This document shows, piece by piece, positions 11,083 to 19,548 of a DNA stretch of 64,000 bases (within the stretch, counting starts at the first letter, position 1; each line of letters begins with the position of its first letter). The translations under genes and the position numbers were made by a program. The notes under the pieces were generated by a model, which had not been told where the DNA came from, did no database searches, and worked only from the letters and a program-made list of their open reading frames with translations. Source of the stretch: Natronosporangium hydrolyticum (GTDB taxonomy: Bacteria; Actinomycetota; Actinomycetes; Mycobacteriales; Micromonosporaceae). Location of the stretch: positions 3,782,001 to 3,846,000 of the forward strand of contig NZ_CP070499.1 in assembly GCF_016925615.1 (NCBI RefSeq). The letters run 5' to 3'.

Positions 11083-12431
11083 CGGTTGCCACCTCCGGTC
11101 GTGGCCGCGGCGCCCGGCCGGTCGTCATCCCGGCCGACGTTGCTGACCGGCAGCTCGAGGGTAACCCGCCAGCCACCAGCGTCGGTGGGGCCGGCGACCA
11201 GCTCGGCCCCGACCAGGTCTGCTCGTTCCCGCATGCCGGCGAGCCCGGTGCCGCCGGGAGATGTCTCGGCCGGCCCGGGCCTCGCAGCCGCGGGCCCGTT
11301 CTCGACCTCGAGGGTGACCCGGCGGACGCCGTAGGTCAGCTCGATCCGCACCGGTGCACCCGGGGCATGCTGCCGGGCGTTGGTCAGCGACTGCTGCGCG
11401 ATCCGGTAGCACGAGATGTCCGCCAGCGGCGGCAGCGGCGTCGCGCTGCCCTGCTGCCGGAGATCGACCTCGGCGCCGAGCGCCCGGGCGGTCTCGACCA
11501 GCTGCCCGAGCGCGGCCAGGCCCGGCACCGGGGCATGGTCGGCGGCGTCCGCCCCTGCGGTGGGTCCAGGGGTGCCCGCCCGGTCCCGTAATAGCCCCAC
11601 CACCTGCCGGAGATTGTCGAGCGTCTCCTTGCCCTGCCGCCGCAGCCAGGCCGCACCGGCACGGGCCGCCGCCGGGTCGCGCTCTACCAGCCGTTCTACC
11701 GCAGCCGCCTGGACCACCATGCCGGACAGGTGGTGGGCGGCGACGTCGTGCAGCTCCCGGGCGATCTGGGACCGTTCCGCGGTGACCGCGGCCGACAGCC
11801 GCGCCCGCTGGGCCCGCTCGGCTTCGGCCGCCTGCGCCCGCACCAGCTGCCGGTAGCGACGCCGGGTGGCCACGAACACCCCGATGAACGCGGCGACCAG
11901 GTAGCTCAGGGCGCTGGAGGCGACCTGGCCGGCGGCCCCGGCCAGCGTCCCGGTCGACGGCGGCATCGCCACCACCGCCGCGGCCAGGGTCTCCACCAGC
12001 ACCGCCGCACCGATCACCGCCGTGGTCCGCCGTACCGTCGTCAGCGTGGCGATCGTGTACGCCGCGACCAGCGGGGCGAGCAGCCGGACGCTGTCGCCCG
12101 GGACCGCGACGATGATGCCGACTTGGCAGGCCACCACAACGGCCAGGCACAGCAGCGGCCGCACCCGCCGCAGACACAGCGCCAGCGACTGGCCGGTCGC
12201 GGCGGCGATCAGCCACCAGACCTGGGCGCTCGCCAACGGCACCCGCAGCTCGTGCGAGAGCAACGGCAGGAACACACCGAGTACGGCGAGGCTGGCCACG
12301 GTCACCGCCGCCGCCAGCACCACGTCCCGGCCGAACCTGCCGGCTACACCGCACTGGGTGAGCCGCCGGTCGAGCCAGCGCTGGAGCCGCTGCGGCGCCA
12401 GCGCCACCCGGCCGGGGTCATGGTCGATCAT
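11079..12431 (-). CDS. NarL-family sensor histidine kinase
   Basis: A 450-residue membrane kinase partnered with the response regulator. About five hydrophobic segments fill residues 36-190, with little extracytoplasmic domain, suggesting intramembrane sensing. The HisKA_3 dimerisation box is ERSQIARELHDVAAHHLSG with H228. The ATP-binding domain ends in GGTGLAGMRERADLVGA. The class resembles DesK- or LiaS-like kinases that often respond to envelope stress. It starts at ATG 12431, 73 bases downstream of the serine hydrolase gene. Confidence 0.93.
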   Translation of the reverse strand: MIDHDPGRVALAPQRLQRWLDRRLTQCGVAGRFGRDVVLAAAVTVASLAVLGVFLPLLSHELRVPLASAQVWWLIAAATGQSLALCLRRVRPLLCLAVVVACQVGIIVAVPGDSVRLLAPLVAAYTIATLTTVRRTTAVIGAAVLVETLAAAVVAMPPSTGTLAGAAGQVASSALSYLVAAFIGVFVATRRRYRQLVRAQAAEAERAQRARLSAAVTAERSQIARELHDVAAHHLSGMVVQAAAVERLVERDPAAARAGAAWLRRQGKETLDNLRQVVGLLRDRAGTPGPTAGADAADHAPVPGLAALGQLVETARALGAEVDLRQQGSATPLPPLADISCYRIAQQSLTNARQHAPGAPVRIELTYGVRRVTLEVENGPAAARPGPAETSPGGTGLAGMRERADLVGAELVAGPTDAGGWRVTLELPVSNVGRDDDRPGAAATTGGGNR

Positions 12432-12504
12432 GGGCCAATCCTTACCGGTCTCGGTGCGCTGGTGACGGTGGCTGGGCCACCGTCACCAGCATGCGGCAGT
12501 CGGG

Positions 12505-14517
12505 TCAGTAGGAGATGCTCGGTGCCAACAGTTGGAAGGCCAGCGCGAACCAGGCCACGCCCGACAGCGCGAGCAGGAGCAACCCGCCGGCGGCGATCGG
12601 CCGCCAACCCGCGCGGTGGCGGACCGCGCCTGCCAGCCACATCGCCGCCGGCACCAACCCGGCCACCCCGAGCAGCTGCAGAGCCTGCAAGAACCGCAGC
12701 CCAGCCGGCGGCACCGCCTGGAAGTCGATCACGGCGGCGAGGACCGTCGCCCAGCCGCCCAGCGCGACCACCGCGCAGGCCGCACCGACCAGGGCCAGCC
12801 GCCGCAGGATCCGGGCCGGCGCAGCCGGGAGGGGACGGCCGCGGCGGCGGCGCAACACCGCCCCGACCGGCCAGGCGACGAGTCCGACCACCAGCACCAC
12901 CACCGAGCCGATCAGCACCGGCAGCCCCAGCCGGTGGGCCGGACCGGCCGGCAGCAGGGCGAGCGCAGAGTCGTGCCCGATCGCGGTCACCTCCCCGTCG
13001 GCGGTCCGTACCGCGATCGTCTGATCGCCGTGCACCTCCCGCCACACCGACTCCGACACCTGCTCGTACACCGCCGGCTGGTAGCTCTGCGGGCCGGGTT
13101 CGAACAGCAGCCGACCATCGTCCAATGCGGTCACCCGGGTCTGGTCGGCGAGCGCGTACACCGACAGGAAGGTGCTGTGGAAATTGCGCGAACTCACGTA
13201 GCTGCCGGCGATCAGGTCGGCGTTCTCCCGCATCGTCGCCTCAGCCACCGTACCGGCCGGCGGTGTGGTCGCCGGGAAATAGCGGTCGGTGAATCCCTCG
13301 AGCAACGTTTCCCGAAGGGCCAACGTGTCGTACGGCACCTCGCCGGTGCTGTTCAGCGAGACGAAGACGCCGGCTCCTTCATCCGGGTAGAGCTGCATGT
13401 GCGAGTGGAAGTGGCGGGTGTCGCCACCGTGGCCCAGGATCCGTTGCCCGTTACGGCTCTCGTCGAACAGCCCGAGGGACATCCGCGGCGCGTCCGCCAG
13501 CGCCCCGAGGGTGTCTTCGCCGAACGCCGGAGTGAACATCAGGTCGCGGGTACCGTCATCGAGCAACGCTGGGCCGAAGGGTTCCTCCCCCAGCTGAGCG
13601 AGCATGTACCGGGCCATGTCCGCCGCTGACGTGGTGAGCGACCCTGCCGGTGGTACCCCTACCCGTTCGAACTCCTCCGGCGGATCCGAGGCGGTCCGGT
13701 AGCCGTGGGACATGCGCTGCCGCAGCGGGTCGGGCAGCGGTTGCCGGAAGGTCGACGATGTCATCTCCAGCGGCTCGAAGACGTGCCGGTCCAGGTAGTC
13801 GTCGAACGGCATGCCGCTGACCCGCTCCACGAGGTAGCCGGCCAACGCATAGCCGTAGTTCGAGTACGCCGGGGTGGTACCCGGTTCGTAGATCTGCTCC
13901 GGCGGGTCGTTCACCACCGCGGCGCGCAGGTCGACCGGCTCGTCGCCGGTGCCGATGATGCCGGCCAGCTGCTCCTCGAACCCCGCGGTGTGCGCCAGCA
14001 AATGCCGCATGGTGATGTCGGCGTCGTAGCGACGCGGCAGGTCGAAGTCGAGGTTATGGTCGATGTCGGCGTCGAGGTCGAGCTGGCCCGCCTCGACCAG
14101 CTGCATCGCCGCCGCCGCGGTCACCACTTTGGATACTGAGCCGATCCGGAACAGCGTCTGCTCACCGTCCACCTCGACCGGTTCGGCTCCCCCGTGGCCG
14201 GTGTCGGCGTACCCGTACCCACGGGTGGTGAGAACGTCGCCGTCGTGGACCACCGCCACGGTCGCGCCGGCGATTCCCGCCCGGTTTAGCGCGGCCGGTA
14301 GCAGCCCGTCCAGCCAGCTTTCCACGTCGGCCGCGGTCAACACGCCGGGCTGCGGCGCGGCGACCGGCGGCACGGTGGCCGCCTCGCCGGCTGCTCCGGC
14401 GGCTCCGGCGCAGCCAGCGCCGGCCAGCGCAAAGGCCGTTGCCGCGGCGGTGGCGGCCAGCTTCGCCGCGGCCCGGCGCGGTCGTCGCCGCGGCGCGACG
14501 ACGTTGACGTGGGTCAT
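12505..14517 (-). CDS. Class C beta-lactamase-like serine hydrolase with C-terminal membrane domain
   Basis: A 670-residue protein. The N-terminus is an Arg-rich stretch plus a hydrophobic signal ending near LAGAGC; the lipobox fit is poor, so lipidation is uncertain. The serine hydrolase domain carries S127-V-S-K130 in FRIGSVSKVV, Tyr-x-Asn in PAYSNYGYALAGYL, and HGG in RILGHGGDTRHFHS. Four hydrophobic segments follow near the C-terminus. The active site should face outside. Such proteins act as D-aminopeptidases, esterases or peptidoglycan-related enzymes. It lies upstream of the two-component genes in the same direction. Confidence 0.88.
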   Translation of the reverse strand: MTHVNVVAPRRRPRRAAAKLAATAAATAFALAGAGCAGAAGAAGEAATVPPVAAPQPGVLTAADVESWLDGLLPAALNRAGIAGATVAVVHDGDVLTTRGYGYADTGHGGAEPVEVDGEQTLFRIGSVSKVVTAAAAMQLVEAGQLDLDADIDHNLDFDLPRRYDADITMRHLLAHTAGFEEQLAGIIGTGDEPVDLRAAVVNDPPEQIYEPGTTPAYSNYGYALAGYLVERVSGMPFDDYLDRHVFEPLEMTSSTFRQPLPDPLRQRMSHGYRTASDPPEEFERVGVPPAGSLTTSAADMARYMLAQLGEEPFGPALLDDGTRDLMFTPAFGEDTLGALADAPRMSLGLFDESRNGQRILGHGGDTRHFHSHMQLYPDEGAGVFVSLNSTGEVPYDTLALRETLLEGFTDRYFPATTPPAGTVAEATMRENADLIAGSYVSSRNFHSTFLSVYALADQTRVTALDDGRLLFEPGPQSYQPAVYEQVSESVWREVHGDQTIAVRTADGEVTAIGHDSALALLPAGPAHRLGLPVLIGSVVVLVVGLVAWPVGAVLRRRRGRPLPAAPARILRRLALVGAACAVVALGGWATVLAAVIDFQAVPPAGLRFLQALQLLGVAGLVPAAMWLAGAVRHRAGWRPIAAGGLLLLALSGVAWFALAFQLLAPSISY

Positions 14518-14775
14518 GTCTACTCCTTGTGCTCCGGTTCGACGGATACGCGACCAGGTCGATGCCCGATCGGCTACGGCAATGCTCCGCTGGCACCGGG
14601 AGCGCCCGCGCCTGCCGCGGGTCGGAAGTTCGCTTACGACCTTTGGTGGAGGCCGGCCACAGGAGACGGCGGTGGGCTTATCCCTACCTCGGATACGGGG
14701 CCTGGACCCAGCGACCCGACGCCCGCTCGCGTGGTCCGCTTAGCTCCTGCGACCGAATCCTCGGGAGGATTGATC

Positions 14776-15747
14776 ATGCGACCACGGACCGCCGGTGTAC
14801 CGGTCTTCCTGCTCCTCGCCTTCGGGTTGGCGTGGGGCGGCATCTTCGGTGCGCAGGCGCTGGGCCTGTCCCTGGCTAATCCGCTCGTGCAACTCCCGAT
14901 AGCGTTCACGCCAGCGATCGCCGCGGTCATCGTCCGCGCCTTCATCACTCGGGAGGGTTTCCGCGACGCGGGGCTCGCTCCCCGCCTAGGGCCCGCCCGG
15001 CGGTACTACCTGCTGGCGTGGCTGGGTCCCGTGCTGGTGCTCGGCGCGGCGGTCGCGCTCGGCGTAGTCACCGGGCTGTACCGGCCGGACCTCGCGGCAC
15101 TGCGCGGGTCGCTCGGCACCGAGTTCCCCGTACCCGCCGCCCTGCTCCTATTCCTCGGGCTGCCGCTGCTACTGGTGCCGGTCTTCTGGGGGGAGGAGTT
15201 CGGCTGGCGTAGCTACCTTCAACAACGCATCAGCCGTCGCCCGGTCACCGCCACGCTCATCACCGCGGTGGTGTGGATGGTCTGGCACTACCCGCTCGTG
15301 TTCACCGACTACGTCGACTACGCCGACCCACTCCTAGGGATCGTTACCTGGACACTCCTGGTGTTCCCGGTGGCGATCATCCTGGCATGGCTGTTCCTGC
15401 GGTCAGGCAGTGTCTGGGTAGCCTGCCTCGCCCACGCCGGCAACAACATGATCCTCGGGGTGGGCGCGTACGCCCTCTTCGTCGAGGACGGCGGCCTCGA
15501 CTCCTCGATCTCGGACCTGCTCACCTTGGCACCGATGGCCGCCATCGCCCTGTGGATCCTCCTCACCGGCCGGCTCACCGCCGCCAGCACTCCAGATCTA
15601 CCGACCGGGCGTTCAGCCGTCGTCGGTCGGCCAGGGGTAGCCGGGGTCGGTGACCTGCCCGATGAACCGTTCCAGCCAGGAGATGTCGTGGCGGGTCTGG
15701 GACGCGACGAACTCGGCCTCGACCATGAAGATCGGCGCGAGCCCTGA
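14776..15747 (+). CDS. CPBP-family intramembrane glutamic endopeptidase
   Basis: About 323 residues with seven to eight hydrophobic segments. The family motifs are present: EExxxR in FWGEEFGWRSYLQQR, WHYP in VVWMVWHYPLVF, and HAGNN in ACLAHAGNNMI. These proteases (CAAX/bacteriocin-processing) cleave within the membrane; the substrate is unknown. ATG 14776 is chosen because GGGAGG lies just upstream and the hydrophobic region starts at once. The last 45 residues are hydrophilic and lie antisense to the convergent padR gene (135-bp overlap), so the tail may be a read-through product of stop-codon loss. Confidence 0.88.
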   Translation: MRPRTAGVPVFLLLAFGLAWGGIFGAQALGLSLANPLVQLPIAFTPAIAAVIVRAFITREGFRDAGLAPRLGPARRYYLLAWLGPVLVLGAAVALGVVTGLYRPDLAALRGSLGTEFPVPAALLLFLGLPLLLVPVFWGEEFGWRSYLQQRISRRPVTATLITAVVWMVWHYPLVFTDYVDYADPLLGIVTWTLLVFPVAIILAWLFLRSGSVWVACLAHAGNNMILGVGAYALFVEDGGLDSSISDLLTLAPMAAIALWILLTGRLTAASTPDLPTGRSAVVGRPGVAGVGDLPDEPFQPGDVVAGLGRDELGLDHEDRREP

Positions 15748-16176
15748 GGTCTCGACCGAGCGCTCCCACTCCTCCGCGCGGCGGGTGAGCGCGTCGATGC
15801 GGGCCCGCAGCGTCGCGATGGCGGTGGCCCGGTCCAGGATGCCCACGTAGGCGAGGGCGGTGATGAACCTGGTGGCGTTGGTCGGGTCGGGGTCGGTCAG
15901 ATCGGCGACGACCCGGCGCTGGAACTCCGCCCTTCCGGCGGGGGTGACCTGGAAGGCAGTGGGCCCGGGCTGCTCTCCGGTCGACTCCTCCTCGACCGGT
16001 TGGATCCAGCCGGCCTCCCGGAGCGAGCCGACCAGCGTGTAGACCGAGCCGGTCCGCACCCGCCGACCATATCGGGCGCGTAAGTCGGTGAGCAGGGCGT
16101 ACTGGTGCCGGGGCTGCTCCAGCAGCAGCCCGAGCAGGGGCAGCACGAGCGGGTTGTCAGTGGCGCGGAGTGGCAT
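15613..16176 (-). CDS. PadR family transcriptional regulator
   Basis: A 187-residue regulator. The winged-helix DNA-binding domain is VLPLLGLLLEQPRHQYALLTDLR... with TGSVYTLVGSLREAGWIQ, and the C-terminal helical domain is typical of the longer (VirC-like) PadR members. It is divergent from the UvrA-like gene across 54 bases that hold a perfect 26-bp palindrome. It probably represses that gene and itself, with release by a toxic ligand; the ligand is unknown. Confidence 0.92.
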   Translation of the reverse strand: MPLRATDNPLVLPLLGLLLEQPRHQYALLTDLRARYGRRVRTGSVYTLVGSLREAGWIQPVEEESTGEQPGPTAFQVTPAGRAEFQRRVVADLTDPDPTNATRFITALAYVGILDRATAIATLRARIDALTRRAEEWERSVETSGLAPIFMVEAEFVASQTRHDISWLERFIGQVTDPGYPWPTDDG

Positions 16177-16190
16177 GGCCCCATGCTACA

Positions 16191-16216
16191 TTCGTATACG
16201 ACTAGTCGTATACGAA
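16191..16216. promoter_or_regulatory. Perfect 26-bp palindrome, probable PadR operator
   Basis: The arms TTCGTATACGA and TCGTATACGAA are joined by CT-AG. The whole 26 bases equal their own reverse complement, and each arm contains the smaller palindrome TCGTATACGA. It lies between the start codons of padR and the UvrA-like gene. It is AT-rich for this genome and probably overlaps both promoters. Confidence 0.85.
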
Positions 16217-16230
16217 CACTGGAGCCAGCC

Positions 16231-18684
16231 ATGTCTGAGACCGCATCCTGGATCGAGCTCTCCGGCGTGCGCACCCACAACCTGCGCGACATCGATCTCC
16301 GGATCCCGCACGGCCGGATCGTCGCGTTCACCGGGGTGAGCGGGAGCGGCAAGAGCTCCCTGGTAATGGACACCCTGCACGCCGAGGCCCAGCTGCGATT
16401 CGTCGAGGGGTTCGACCCCTATGTTCGTTCATTTCTCACCCCGCGGGACCCGCCCCAGGTAGACCGAGTCCGTGGCCTCACCCCGACGCTCGCCGTCGAC
16501 CAGCGCAACGCCAACCGGAACCCGAACTCCACCCTGGGCACGCTCACCGGCGTCGACGCATACCTGGGACTGGTCTTCGCCCGCCTGGCGCCGCTGACGA
16601 CCGGGAGCACTTGGCCCGCCTCGCTGCATCCGGCGCACTTCGACCCCTGGACCCGCGACGGCATCTGCCACACCTGCCTCGGCGCCCGCGAGCTCGCCCA
16701 CGCCGAACCAGACCTGATCGTGACCCGCCCGGAACTGCCGCTGACCTCTGGCGCCTCGGCCTGGTTCGACCCGCAACTCTCCGGTGAGGCGACCTTCCTC
16801 CCCTCGCTCGCCGAGCACCACGGCACCGACCTGACCCGTCCCTGGCAGGCGCAGCCCGAAGCCTTCCGGCTGGCCGCACTGCACGGCACCGGCGACGAGG
16901 CGATCGAGATCGTCCTCACCAGCAGCGACCACAAGCGAGGAACCGAGGTCACCTACAAGACCACGCGGGCCCTCGTCGGCGCCGTCGCCGAGATCGAGCG
17001 TGCATACGCTGCGGCCGAGACCGAGCAGGCCAAGGCGCGCTACCATCCCTTCCTCACTCGACAGCAGTGCCCCGCCTGCGACGGCACCGGCCTCGGAGAG
17101 ATCGCGCGAACCGTCACGCTCGGCGAAGAGACCTTTCGTGACGTCACCGAAGCCCAGGTCAGGCGGGTCCGAGCCTGGCTCGACATGATCGAAGCCGACC
17201 TGAACCAAGCGCAGCGAAGCGTCGGCGCCGTCCTCGTCCCCGAGCTCCGCGGCCGCCTCGACCTACTGATCCGGCTCGGCCTCGGACACATCGAACTGTG
17301 CCGGACCGCGCCGACACTCTCCGGTGGTGAGCTGCAGCGAGCACGACTATCGGCCCAGATCGGCACCGCACTGACCGGGCTGACCTACGTCTTCGACGAG
17401 CCGGGCGCCGGCCTGCACCCGGCCGACAAGCACCACGTGCTCGACATCCTGCGTGAGCTGCGGGACGCGGGCAACAGCGTGCTGATCGTCGAGCACGATC
17501 CAGACCTGATCGCGCACGCCGAGTGGGTCATCGACCTGGGACCGGGCGGCGGCAGTGCTGGCGGCCGGATCCTCGCCGCCGGCGCTCCCGGCGCGATCGC
17601 CGCACATCCTGAATCAGTCACCGGCCGCTATCTGAACCAGCAGCACTACCTGTTCAAGCGCGCGCAGCGGCCGCCGGACGACCGCACCGGATGGCTGACC
17701 CTGCGGCACGCCGCCGCGCACAACGTCACCGCGCGCGAGGTGCGCATTCCGTTGCATCGGCTCACCTGTCTGACCGGCGTCAGCGGCAGCGGCAAGAGCA
17801 CCCTGCTCAACCAGATTCTCGCCGACTCGGTATCAGCCGCGCTGGCGAAACGACCTCACCCCGCGGTAGAAGAGCTGACCGGAGTGGACGGACTCGGCTG
17901 GGTCAGCGTTGTCGACCAGAGCCCCATCGGCCGGTCGCCACGCTCCAATCCCGCCACATACACCAAAGCCTTCGACCAGATTCGCAAGCTCTTCGCCGCC
18001 ACCGGCGCCGCTCGCGCCCGTGGGCTGAGCGCCTCGGTCTTCTCCTTCAACTCCTCCGGCGGCCGCTGCGAGAACTGCCAGGGCCTCGGCCAGGTCAAGC
18101 TCGACCTGCACTTCCTGGGCGACACCTACCTGACCTGCGGGTCCTGCGATGGCCGCCGCTACCAGCCCGACGTGTTGGCGGTGACCTACCGAGGGCTGGC
18201 CATCGACGAAGTGCTGGCACTCACCGTGAGCGAGGCCGCCCGCCTCTTCGAGGAACCCGACCCGCTGGCCGCCCTGTTGACCGCACTGGAGGCTATCGGG
18301 CTGGGCTACCTGACGCTCGGCGAGAGCGGCACCGCACTCTCCGGCGGCGAAGCCCAGCGGATCAAGCTCGCCAGGGCGACGCTGCGGGGCCGCCGGGGCC
18401 GCCCGGCCGGGCTGCTCATCCTCGATGAGCCGATCACCGGCCTGCACCCTGACGACGCCCAGCGACTACTCTCCACCCTCGACCTGCTGCTCGCGCGCGG
18501 GCACACGATCGTCATCGCCGAACACGACCTCCACGCCGCCGCCAGCTCGGACTGGATCCTCGATCTCGGGCCCGGCGCCGGAGCCGCCGGGGGCCGGATC
18601 ATTAACGCCGGCACCCCTGCGCAGGCGGCCGCCGGCACCGGCCCCACCGCCCCTTATCTCCGCAGACTGCTCGCGCAGAACTGA
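16231..18684 (+). CDS. UvrA-like ABC ATPase (UvrA2/DrrC type)
   Basis: An 817-residue soluble ABC protein with two ATPase halves. Walker A motifs are FTGVSGSGKSS (residues 34-43) and LTGVSGSGKST. Signatures are LSGGELQRARLSAQ and LSGGEAQRIKLA. Zinc-type Cys pairs occur in CHTCLG, CPACDG and CENCQG...CGSCDG. It is about 130 residues shorter than housekeeping UvrA, mostly at the UvrB-interaction region, so it probably does not do normal excision repair. Such paralogues are linked to resistance against DNA-binding drugs. A PadR regulator is divergent. ATG 16231 follows GGAG and excludes the upstream palindrome. Confidence 0.9.
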   Translation: MSETASWIELSGVRTHNLRDIDLRIPHGRIVAFTGVSGSGKSSLVMDTLHAEAQLRFVEGFDPYVRSFLTPRDPPQVDRVRGLTPTLAVDQRNANRNPNSTLGTLTGVDAYLGLVFARLAPLTTGSTWPASLHPAHFDPWTRDGICHTCLGARELAHAEPDLIVTRPELPLTSGASAWFDPQLSGEATFLPSLAEHHGTDLTRPWQAQPEAFRLAALHGTGDEAIEIVLTSSDHKRGTEVTYKTTRALVGAVAEIERAYAAAETEQAKARYHPFLTRQQCPACDGTGLGEIARTVTLGEETFRDVTEAQVRRVRAWLDMIEADLNQAQRSVGAVLVPELRGRLDLLIRLGLGHIELCRTAPTLSGGELQRARLSAQIGTALTGLTYVFDEPGAGLHPADKHHVLDILRELRDAGNSVLIVEHDPDLIAHAEWVIDLGPGGGSAGGRILAAGAPGAIAAHPESVTGRYLNQQHYLFKRAQRPPDDRTGWLTLRHAAAHNVTAREVRIPLHRLTCLTGVSGSGKSTLLNQILADSVSAALAKRPHPAVEELTGVDGLGWVSVVDQSPIGRSPRSNPATYTKAFDQIRKLFAATGAARARGLSASVFSFNSSGGRCENCQGLGQVKLDLHFLGDTYLTCGSCDGRRYQPDVLAVTYRGLAIDEVLALTVSEAARLFEEPDPLAALLTALEAIGLGYLTLGESGTALSGGEAQRIKLARATLRGRRGRPAGLLILDEPITGLHPDDAQRLLSTLDLLLARGHTIVIAEHDLHAAASSDWILDLGPGAGAAGGRIINAGTPAQAAAGTGPTAPYLRRLLAQN

Positions 18685-18814
18685 CCGGTCGGCCGCCGGT
18701 CACGCCTGACGCTGCTGCGCCAGAGATCAGAGGATCTCGCCAGGGTGCCGATTCGCCGCCGGGGGTGAACATGCCGGGCCGACCGGCGTCGCCCGCTGTC
18801 TACACCCCGCCTGC

Positions 18815-18830
18815 GTAACGGAACAGAAAC
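18815..18830 (+). promoter_or_regulatory. GlnR-type box upstream of the urease operon
   Basis: GTAAC-GGAACA-GAAAC matches the actinobacterial GlnR half-box pattern GTnAC-N6-GAAAC exactly. It ends 51 bases before the ureA start codon. GlnR is the nitrogen regulator of actinomycetes and is known to control urease genes in Streptomyces. A second adjoining box is not evident. Confidence 0.7.
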
Positions 18831-18881
18831 CTGCCGCTGCCATACTCCGGCCAGCCACCCGTTGACGACAGGGAGGTCGGG

Positions 18882-19184
18882 GTGCTTCTCACGCAGCACG
18901 AACAGGAACGGCTGATGGTCCACGTCGCCGCCGACGTCGCCTGGCGACGGCACGAGCGGGGGCTCAAGCTCAACTACCCGGAGGCCGTCGCGGTGATCAC
19001 CGCGTTCCTGCTCGAGGGCGCCCGGGACGGCAACTCGGTCGCCGAGCTGATGGAGACCGGGCGTCGGGTGCTGGCCCGCGACGATGTGCTGGAGGGCGTC
19101 CCGGAGATGCTGCCGCAGGTGCAGGTCGAGGCGACGTTTCCGGACGGGACGAAGCTGGTGACCGTGCACGACCCGATCCCATGA
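18882..19184 (+). CDS. ureA: Urease subunit gamma
   Basis: 100 residues, full length for the family. It forms the (UreABC)3 urease that hydrolyses urea to ammonia and carbamate in the cytoplasm. Typical segments are [43 protein letters not shown] and [20 protein letters not shown]. It starts with GTG at 18882, with GGGAGG six bases upstream. It is the first gene of ureABCFGD and probably the first cistron under the GlnR-type box. Confidence 0.97.
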   Translation: MLLTQHEQERLMVHVAADVAWRRHERGLKLNYPEAVAVITAFLLEGARDGNSVAELMETGRRVLARDDVLEGVPEMLPQVQVEATFPDGTKLVTVHDPIP

Positions 19185-19230
19185 CCCGGCTCCGCCACGC
19201 CCGCCTCTCCCACCACCGCAAGGAGCCCCG

Positions 19231-19548
19231 ATGATCCCCGGCGAGCTGCTGCCGGCCGCCGACCCGGTGCCGTTACACCCCGGCCTGCCCACCGCGACGG
19301 TCACCGTCACCAACACCGGCGACCGGCCGGTCCAGGTCGGCTCGCACTACCACTTCGCCGAGGCGAACCCCGCCCTGGAGTTCGACCGCCGGCTCGCCTG
19401 GGGGCACCGGCTGGCGGTTCCGGCGGGCACCGCGGTGCGGTTCGAGCCGGGCATCGTCCGAGACGTGACCCTGGTGCCGTTGGGCGGCGCCCGGGTGGTC
19501 GCCGGGCTCCGCGGGGAGTGCGCCGGGCCGCTGGACCGTCCGGCGTGA
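19231..19548 (+). CDS. ureB: Urease subunit beta
   Basis: 105 residues, normal for bacterial UreB. Conserved segments are [56 protein letters not shown] and [14 protein letters not shown]. Structural subunit of urease. ATG 19231 has AAGGAG upstream. Its stop codon overlaps the GTG start of ureC. Confidence 0.97.
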   Translation: MIPGELLPAADPVPLHPGLPTATVTVTNTGDRPVQVGSHYHFAEANPALEFDRRLAWGHRLAVPAGTAVRFEPGIVRDVTLVPLGGARVVAGLRGECAGPLDRPA

